Shown piece after piece: positions 1-4,367 of a stretch of DNA of 5,592 nt. The notes under the pieces were generated by a model. The model made no database searches. It was not told the origin of the DNA and worked only from the letters and a program-made list of their open reading frames with translations. Origin of the DNA: Methylococcaceae bacterium UBA662 (GTDB taxonomy: Bacteria > Pseudomonadota > Gammaproteobacteria > Methylococcales > Methylomonadaceae); assembly GCA_002299425.1 (NCBI GenBank), contig DBNW01000047.1, forward strand, positions 1-5,592. Reading direction: 5' to 3'. Numbering within the stretch: position 1 is the first letter of the stretch; each line of letters opens with the position of its first letter. Both the position numbers and the translations under genes were made by a program.

Positions 1-1535
1 TCGCCTGCATCCGTGCAGGCGAACTTGGCGAAATACCAGGACGATTCCATGAAGGTGTCGAAGGTGTCGGTCTCACGCCGGGCTGGTTTTCCGCAACGCG
101 GGCAGTCGATTTTAGAGAAGGTGGGGTGCGTGGCTAAAGGGGCGGGGCTGTCTAGGGCGACATCGTAGGGTAACCGTACCGGCAAGTCGCTGTCGGGTAC
201 CGGTACTATGCCGCAGTCGTCGCAGTAGATGATGGGAATTGGCGCGCCCCAGTAGCGTTGACGGGATATGCCCCAGTCATGCAGCCGGTAGTTGGTTTTG
301 CGTAGACCTTGTCCGGTTTGCTCTAAGGTTTCGGCAATTTTGCCGAAAGCTTCGGACGAACTTAGGCCATCGAACGCCCCGGAGTTTTTTAATACGCCCT
401 CGGCGGTGTAAGCACACTCGGCGCAGCCGTGGTCGCCGTCATGGTCCACTGAGAAAATGACTTGCTTGATGGCAATGCCGTATTTTTTGGCGAATTCATA
501 ATCGCGTTGGTCATGCGCGGGTACGGCCATCACCGCACCGGTGCCGTAACCCATGAGCACAAAATTGGCGATCCAGACCGGTATTTGCTGACCGGTAATC
601 GGGTGGGTAGCCTGGATGCCGGAGGCAATGCCGCGTTTTTCCATGGTTTCCAGCGCCGCTTCGGCCGTTTCCATGACCTTACATTGCGCAACAAAAGCGG
701 CGATTGCTGGGCAAGTCTCAGCCGCTCGCAATGCCAACGGGTGTTCGGCGGCAACGGCCAGGTAGGTTACTCCCATTAAAGTGTCTGGGCGGGTAGTGTA
801 AATCCGTACCGGCAAGTCCAGCTCGGGTACGTCAAAGTCCATTTCCACACCTTCAGAACGGCCAATCCAGTTGGCCTGCATGGTTTTTACCTGCTCAGGC
901 CAGTCGTTCAGGGTGTCTAAGGCGGCCAGCAGCTCATCGGCGTAGGCAGTGATTTTTAAGAACCATTGCGGGATCTCTCTGCGCTCTACCGGAGTGTCGC
1001 AGCGCCAGCAGCAGCCTTCGATGACTTGTTCGTTGGCCAATACGGTCATGTCATGCGGACACCAGTTGACCGGCGCAGTTTTTTTGTAGGCCAAGCCTTT
1101 TTCAAACAGGCGCAGGAACAGCCATTGCTCCCAGCGGTAGTAGTCGGGGTCACAGGTGGCGATTTCCCGGTCCCAGTCATAACTGAACCCCAAACGCTGG
1201 AGCTGGCCGCGCATGTGGTCTATATTGCTGTACGTCCAGTCGGCCGGGTGTGCGTTGTTCTGTATGGCGGCGTTCTCAGCAGGTAAACCGAAGGCATCCC
1301 AGCCCATCGGTTGCAACACGTTCTTGCCCTGCATGCGCTGGTAGCGGCTAATGACATCCCCTATGGTGTAGTTGCGAACATGCCCCATGTGCAGCTTGCC
1401 ACTAGGGTAAGGGAACATCGATAGGCAATAGTACTTCTCCCGGGTCAAATCTTCGCGTACCTTGAACGCTTCGGTGGCTTCCCATTCTCGTTGCACGACC
1501 GGCTCAATGCTTGAGGGGTGATAATTTTCTTGCAT
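1..1535 (-). CDS. leuS: Leucyl-tRNA synthetase, N-terminal 511 residues (C-terminus beyond left edge)
   Basis: Class I aminoacyl-tRNA synthetase that charges tRNA-Leu with leucine in the cytoplasm and hydrolyses mischarged products. My translation begins MQENYHPSSIEPVVQ, matching the E. coli start MQEQYRPEEIE, so the ATG at 1535-1533 is preferred; an AAGG sits directly against it, closer than usual for a ribosome site. Visible parts: HMGH nucleotide-binding signature at residues 49-52; GWDAFGLPAE at 78-87; a zinc-type module with C159, C176 and C179 inside NWCPHDMTVLANEQ...CCWRC; the CP1 editing domain with TTRPDT at 247-252 and GYGTGAVMAVPAHDQRD at 329-345, giving T252 and D345 at the E. coli numbering; DWGISRQRYWG at 420-430; a second cysteine-rich stretch (C438/C441, C478/C481); and the ETDTFDTFMESSWYF block at 488-502. 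The KMSKS loop and anticodon-binding domain, about 350 residues in the usual roughly 860, lie outside. The visible reading frame is intact. Confidence 0.98.
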   Translation of the reverse strand, partial: MQENYHPSSIEPVVQREWEATEAFKVREDLTREKYYCLSMFPYPSGKLHMGHVRNYTIGDVISRYQRMQGKNVLQPMGWDAFGLPAENAAIQNNAHPADWTYSNIDHMRGQLQRLGFSYDWDREIATCDPDYYRWEQWLFLRLFEKGLAYKKTAPVNWCPHDMTVLANEQVIEGCCWRCDTPVERREIPQWFLKITAYADELLAALDTLNDWPEQVKTMQANWIGRSEGVEMDFDVPELDLPVRIYTTRPDTLMGVTYLAVAAEHPLALRAAETCPAIAAFVAQCKVMETAEAALETMEKRGIASGIQATHPITGQQIPVWIANFVLMGYGTGAVMAVPAHDQRDYEFAKKYGIAIKQVIFSVDHDGDHGCAECAYTAEGVLKNSGAFDGLSSSEAFGKIAETLEQTGQGLRKTNYRLHDWGISRQRYWGAPIPIIYCDDCGIVPVPDSDLPVRLPYDVALDSPAPLATHPTFSKIDCPRCGKPARRETDTFDTFMESSWYFAKFACTDAG

Positions 1536-1618
1536 CCTTATCGTCTTTTGGCAATCAAAAGCGTTAGAATACCGCACGAGCGTTTAAATCTAAAGCCGCA
1601 TTTCTTCATGGAGCTACG
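1536..1618. promoter_or_regulatory. Divergent leuS / ybeL promoter region with overlapping -10 candidates
   Basis: This 83-bp gap must hold start signals for both divergent genes. For leuS (minus strand) a TTTAGA -35 (complement of 1589-1594) and a TATTCT -10 (complement of 1566-1571) are separated by 17 bp, each matching consensus at 4 of 6 positions. For ybeL (plus strand) TAGAAT at 1565-1570 is a good -10, but the best -35 is poor (TCGTCT at 1541-1546, 18-bp spacer). The two -10 boxes occupy almost the same base pairs. ybeL has a clear ribosome site, GGAG at 1610-1613, five bases before its ATG. These are pattern matches by eye. Confidence 0.35.
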
Positions 1619-2104
1619 ATGGACAAAAACAAGCTGATCAAGGCTTACGGCGAGCTGTTGCAGCAATTGCATGCAACCCTAGACGAAACACTGCATTCGT
1701 TTGCCGAGGCACTGGAGATTTCCAAGCACAAAACCCGGGAAAGCCACGGTTTAACGCATGAAGAGGCCAACAAATTATCCGATTTTGTCAAACGCGATGT
1801 CGAACACGCCGCCCACCAGCTGGACCATCAGGCCGATAATGAATCTCTGAAAGAATGGCTGAAATTCGATATTGAAATGATCGAAAACTTTGCCTTGGAT
1901 GCTTTTTTGAGCGTGGCCGACAAAACCCGCATCGAATTAGCAAAATTGCAGCAGAAAGCCATCACTCACCGCTATCAACACGGCGACATCGTAAGCCCCG
2001 GAACATTCGTTTGCGAAGCCTGCGGCAAGGAAATCGCTTTTAAGGCTCCTAGTGAAATTCCCCCGTGTCCGGCCTGCCATGCTGAAAGCTTTGTCCGGCT
2101 TTAG
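1619..2104 (+). CDS. ybeL: YbeL-type zinc-ribbon protein (DUF1451 family)
   Basis: A 161-residue soluble protein with no signal peptide or membrane segment. Residues 1 to about 120 are rich in charged residues and Leu/Ala and look like long helices, probably coiled coil (for example ELLQQLHATLDETLHSFAEALE near the start). The C-terminal 40 residues form a compact zinc ribbon: CEAC at 132-135 and CPAC at 150-153, each a CxxC, with 14 residues between them. This architecture, and the position divergent from leuS, match E. coli YbeL of the DUF1451 family, whose function is unknown. The start is supported by GGAG at 1610-1613 with five-base spacing; an ATG at 1608 is out of frame. It is probably co-transcribed with the ParA-like gene 66 bp downstream. 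The helical part followed by a zinc ribbon could suit a protein- or RNA-binding adaptor, but that is only a guess. Confidence 0.9.
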   Translation: MDKNKLIKAYGELLQQLHATLDETLHSFAEALEISKHKTRESHGLTHEEANKLSDFVKRDVEHAAHQLDHQADNESLKEWLKFDIEMIENFALDAFLSVADKTRIELAKLQQKAITHRYQHGDIVSPGTFVCEACGKEIAFKAPSEIPPCPACHAESFVRL

Positions 2105-2112
2105 GTGTCTTT

Positions 2113-2178
2113 ATGAAGGTTAAGCCCTTGGCAACCATTCCAACCGAGTCAGCGATGAGCAGAAAAAACCATGCGTAG
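2113..2178 (+). CDS. Possible 21-codon leader ORF overlapping the ParA-family start
   Basis: ATG at 2113 opens a short frame, MKVKPLATIPTESAMSRKNHA, ending at TAG 2176-2178. It is preceded by AGGTG at 2103-2107, a fair ribosome site, which overlaps the ybeL stop codon. Its stop lies 8 bases inside the next gene, so its last codons overlap the ParA-family ATG at 2171 in a different frame. The ParA start has no strong ribosome site of its own: the nearest purine run is GAG at 2157-2159, 11 bases away. A ribosome finishing this ORF could therefore restart at 2171. There is no recognisable domain, and a chance ORF of this size is quite possible. Confidence 0.25.
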   Translation: MKVKPLATIPTESAMSRKNHA

Positions 2179-2947
2179 GGTGATATTCAATCAAAAAGGC
2201 GGTGTCGGTAAATCCACAATCACTTGCAATTTGGCGGCAATCAGTGCAATCGAGGGCAAAAAAACCCTGGTCATTGATTTGGATATACAGGGCAACTCCA
2301 CGCAGTACCTGTTAGGCCGTAAAGAAACCGAAAGCGACAAGACCATCGCCTTGTTTTTTAAGGACTGCTTGAGCCTGTCGCTGTTCGGTAGCAGCACTGC
2401 AACGGGCTTAGAATCGGTTATCCACGAAACCCCGTTCCCTAATTTGTCCGTCATTCCCTCCCACCCTGAGTTGGAGCCGTTGCAAAGCCGTCTAGAATCG
2501 CGTTTTAAAATTTTTAAGCTGAAAGAAGCCTTAGAAAAACTACAAGGCTTTGACAGTATTTACATTGACACGCCGCCGGTATTGAATTTTTACAGCCAGT
2601 CTGCCTTGATTGCCGCGCAAAGATGCCTGATTCCGTTTGACTGCGATGCCTTCGCCCGTGACGCGCTGTACACATTGATGCAGACGGTAGCCGAGGTTAA
2701 GGCCGACCACAACCAAAGCTTGGAGGTGGAGGGCATTATCGTCAACCAGTACCAGAGGCAGGCGAACTTGCCCCGGCAGTTGGTGCAAGAATTGGTGGCC
2801 GAAGGCCTGCCGGTGTTAGCCTCAATGATTTCGCCGTCGGTGAAGGTGCGGGAATCGCATTCGCTGTCGCAACCCCTGGTGTATTACCTACCCAACCACA
2901 AACTCAGTGATGAGTTCCGCGCCTTGTACGCGGAAATCCACCCGTAA
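2171..2947 (+). CDS. Orphan ParA/Soj-MinD family ATPase
   Basis: A 258-residue P-loop ATPase of the ParA/MinD superfamily. These proteins form ATP-bound sandwich dimers that bind DNA or membrane and position plasmids, chromosome origins or protein complexes. The deviant Walker A motif KGGVGKST is at residues 9-16, with signature lysine K9 and nucleotide lysine K14. Walker A' is DLDIQGNST at 36-44 (D36/D38). Walker B is IYIDTPP at 130-136 with D133. GIIVNQYQ at 188-195 fits the adenine-binding strand region. There is no N-terminal helix-turn-helix, so it is the short type rather than a P1/F-plasmid ParA. The N-terminus (MRRVIFNQKGG) closely resembles chromosomal ParA-like proteins I recall from Pseudomonas, supporting ATG 2171; an in-frame TGA at 2156 excludes a much longer form. 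No parB or visible parS lies nearby, so the cargo is unknown. It is probably expressed from the ybeL transcript, perhaps coupled to the small upstream ORF. Confidence 0.93.
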   Translation: MRRVIFNQKGGVGKSTITCNLAAISAIEGKKTLVIDLDIQGNSTQYLLGRKETESDKTIALFFKDCLSLSLFGSSTATGLESVIHETPFPNLSVIPSHPELEPLQSRLESRFKIFKLKEALEKLQGFDSIYIDTPPVLNFYSQSALIAAQRCLIPFDCDAFARDALYTLMQTVAEVKADHNQSLEVEGIIVNQYQRQANLPRQLVQELVAEGLPVLASMISPSVKVRESHSLSQPLVYYLPNHKLSDEFRALYAEIHP

Positions 2948-2960
2948 CCTTCGCCTAAGC

Positions 2961-3119
2961 GTACCAATCAGGCCCGTTTTGCACCCCCCGTCAATAGCCA
3001 GCCCGGCTCGGCCGGTTACGATTAGCCCCGTTGCTGGGCAAGCAAGGTTTTGTCGGGTGCAGCCTAGTGGCCGGGTTAACAAAAAAGCCGAGGTATCGTG
3101 TACAATCAGGCTCATTTTT
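2961..3119 (+). repeat. Imperfect 20-bp direct repeat pair (2961-2980 and 3100-3119)
   Basis: The left copy runs from 2961 to 2980 and the right copy from 3100 to 3119. Both follow the pattern GTA(C)CAATCAGGC-Y-C-R-TTTT: the right copy lacks one C, has T and A at the two variable sites, and otherwise agrees. The exact shared core is the 9-mer CAATCAGGC. The right copy contains the proposed -10 box TACAAT; the extra C in the left copy breaks that box. Confidence 0.5.
3028..3051 (+). terminator. Weak candidate terminator after the ParA-family gene
   Basis: CC-(G)-TTGCT at 3028-3035 can pair with AGCAAGG at 3041-3047, giving seven base pairs with one bulged G and the loop GGGCA, followed by four T at 3048-3051. 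It lies about 80 bp past the stop codon. The stem is imperfect and the T run short, so it may only attenuate, or may do nothing. Confidence 0.22.
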
Positions 3120-3122
3120 TTT
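3076..3122 (+). promoter_or_regulatory. Candidate aminotransferase promoter with an A(T)8 initial transcribed sequence
   Basis: TACAAT at 3101-3106 is a good -10 box (5 of 6). The best -35 is TTAACA at 3076-3081 (5 of 6), but the spacer is 19 bp, longer than ideal. The usual spacing puts the transcript start at C3113 or, more likely, A3114, immediately followed by eight T (3115-3122). The resulting leader would be about 32 nt, U-rich, with no clear Shine-Dalgarno sequence before ATG 3146, so translation may rely on ribosomal protein S1 binding to the U-rich leader. Confidence 0.4.
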
Positions 3123-3145
3123 ACCTTGAATCAATCCAGCATAAC

Positions 3146-4333
3146 ATGAGCGTAAAACTATCCAACAGAGTCCAGTCCGTCAAACCCTCGCCCACTTTAG
3201 CCGTGACCGCTAGGGCGGCAGCCCTTCGGGCCGCCGGAAAAGATATTGTGAGTTTAGGTGCGGGTGAACCCGATTTTGACACCCCAGACCACATTAAAGC
3301 CGCAGCCATCCAGGCGATTGAAAACGGCTTTACCAAATACACGGCGGTCGAGGGTACGCTTAGCTTAAGACAAGCCGTGGCTGCCAAATTTAAAAAAGAC
3401 AACGGCTTAGACTATCAGCCCAAACAAATTTTAGTGTCTTGCGGCGGCAAGCAAAGCGCGTACAACTTGACTCAAGCCTTGCTTAATCCCGGGGATGAAG
3501 TGATTATTGCCGCGCCATTTTGGGTGTCCTACCCGGATATGGTGTTGTTAGCAGACGGTGTACCGGTCATCATCAGCACCAGCCAGGCGCAAAATTTTAA
3601 AATCAGCCCCGAGCAATTGCAGGCTGCCATCACCACTAAAACCCGGCTGGTATTTATCAACAGCCCATCCAATCCCTCGGGCGTCGCATACACGTTGGCT
3701 GAACTGCACGCGTTAGGCGATGTGTTAGCGGCTTACCCCCACGTCTTGATTGCAACCGACGATATGTACGAGCATATCCTTTGGCAACCAAACCGGTTTG
3801 TTAACATCCTTAACGCTCATCCAGAATTGTACGAGCGCACGGTGGTTTTAAACGGCGTGTCCAAAGCCTACTCAATGACCGGTTGGCGCATAGGCTACGC
3901 CGCCGGGCCTGCGGACTTGATTGCGGCGATGGCCACCATCCAATCGCAAAGTACCTCTAACCCCACCTCAATCTCCCAGGTGGCCGCCGAAGCTGCGCTG
4001 ACCGGAGAGCAACGCTTTATCGGCGAAATGTGTGTCGAATTCAAGCGTCGCCATGATTTTGTGGTAGCCCAACTGAACGGCATCGATGGCGTTAACTGCC
4101 TGGCCACCGACGGCACGTTTTATGTGTTTCCGAATGTAGAAAAATTGATTGCCCGGCTTGACGGTGTTACCGATGACCTGGCACTGTCTGAGTATTTAAT
4201 CGAACGGGCGGGCGTTGCCTTAGTGCCCGGTTCTGCTTTTGGTTGCCCAGGCCACATCCGAATATCCATTGCCACCAGCATGGCCAATTTGGAAAAGGCC
4301 CTAGGCCGCATCAAGCAGGCCGTTGGAGACTGA
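3146..4333 (+). CDS. aspC: Aspartate aminotransferase, class I, subgroup Ib type (PLP-dependent)
   Basis: A 395-residue cytoplasmic PLP enzyme predicted to interconvert aspartate plus 2-oxoglutarate with oxaloacetate plus glutamate. The sequence is typical of the Thermus/Rhizobium-type (Ib) enzymes rather than E. coli AspC (Ia), although the symbol aspC is used for both. Visible sites: LGAGEPDFDTP at 37-47; KYTAVEG at 64-70; GGKQS at 100-104 at the phosphate-binding site; W126, expected to stack on the cofactor; NSPSNPSG at 172-179 with N176; D205 and Y208 in ATDDMYEH; Schiff-base lysine K240 in SKAYSMTGWRIG; R372 in HIRIS, which binds the substrate carboxylate. K13 aligns with Thermus K12. 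A GTG at 3098 would add 16 residues but precedes the proposed -10 box, so ATG 3146 is chosen; MSVKLSNRVQSVKPSPT fits family starts. Some Ib enzymes also transaminate prephenate, which the sequence alone cannot settle. glgX follows after 34 bp. Confidence 0.95.
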   Translation: MSVKLSNRVQSVKPSPTLAVTARAAALRAAGKDIVSLGAGEPDFDTPDHIKAAAIQAIENGFTKYTAVEGTLSLRQAVAAKFKKDNGLDYQPKQILVSCGGKQSAYNLTQALLNPGDEVIIAAPFWVSYPDMVLLADGVPVIISTSQAQNFKISPEQLQAAITTKTRLVFINSPSNPSGVAYTLAELHALGDVLAAYPHVLIATDDMYEHILWQPNRFVNILNAHPELYERTVVLNGVSKAYSMTGWRIGYAAGPADLIAAMATIQSQSTSNPTSISQVAAEAALTGEQRFIGEMCVEFKRRHDFVVAQLNGIDGVNCLATDGTFYVFPNVEKLIARLDGVTDDLALSEYLIERAGVALVPGSAFGCPGHIRISIATSMANLEKALGRIKQAVGD

Positions 4334-4367
4334 TTTGTCCAGCCTAAACCATCCGGTAGTAGCAGCG

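Larger units (their letters stand above)
2948..3145. other. 198-bp structured intergenic region between the ParA-family gene and the aminotransferase
   Basis: No credible protein gene is seen here. It holds a perfect stem CCGGC-TCG-GCCGG at 3003-3015; a second stem TTGCT/AGCAA at 3031-3045; a 7-bp inverted pair TGCACCC (2980-2986) and GGGTGCA (3055-3061) enclosing both; and an imperfect direct repeat centred on CAATCAGGC at 2965-2973 and 3103-3111. The right end carries the likely aminotransferase promoter. It has no tRNA-like T arm and no integron attC core pair. Function is unknown; it may be a 3' region of the upstream transcript or an untranslated RNA. Confidence 0.5.

Noticed and set aside
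51..68. Exact tandem repeat of the 9-mer GAAGGTGTC
   Set aside because: On the coding strand it is simply the conserved LeuS residues DTFDTF; protein conservation explains it.
174..818. 15-bp direct repeat CCGTACCGGCAAGTC at 174-188 and 804-818
   Set aside because: Both copies encode the peptide DLPVR in two separate LeuS segments; probably coincidence of codons, without extended similarity.
239..1286. Several plus-strand open frames of 73-106 codons, and one minus-strand frame at 530-754, opposite or within leuS
   Set aside because: They lie across the well-conserved leuS frame, show no recognisable motifs or ribosome sites, and are shadows of the coding strand.
1545..1561. Hairpin CTTTTG-GCAAT-CAAAAG just upstream of leuS as a leader regulator
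   Set aside because: Only six base pairs, AT-rich, and part of it would fall before the predicted leuS transcript start near 1559.
2980..3061. Possible tRNA gene, suggested by the 7-bp closing stem and 82-nt length
   Set aside because: The sequence before the 3' arm cannot form a T stem with a TTC loop on either strand and no sensible anticodon arm appears.
3071..3081. GTTAAC-type core suggesting an integron attC site
   Set aside because: The GTTRRRY/RYYYAAC pair is not satisfied and there is no integrase or cassette structure.
3213..3237. GC-rich alternative hairpins early in the aminotransferase gene
   Set aside because: The sequence encodes the Ala/Arg-rich helix ARAAALRAAG; GC-rich alanine codons explain the pairing potential.
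2191..3402. Minus-strand frames opposite the ParA-family and aminotransferase genes, and the plus-strand frame 2907-3149
   Set aside because: They overlap intact conserved genes or GC-rich intergenic sequence and have unlikely composition; no supporting start signals.
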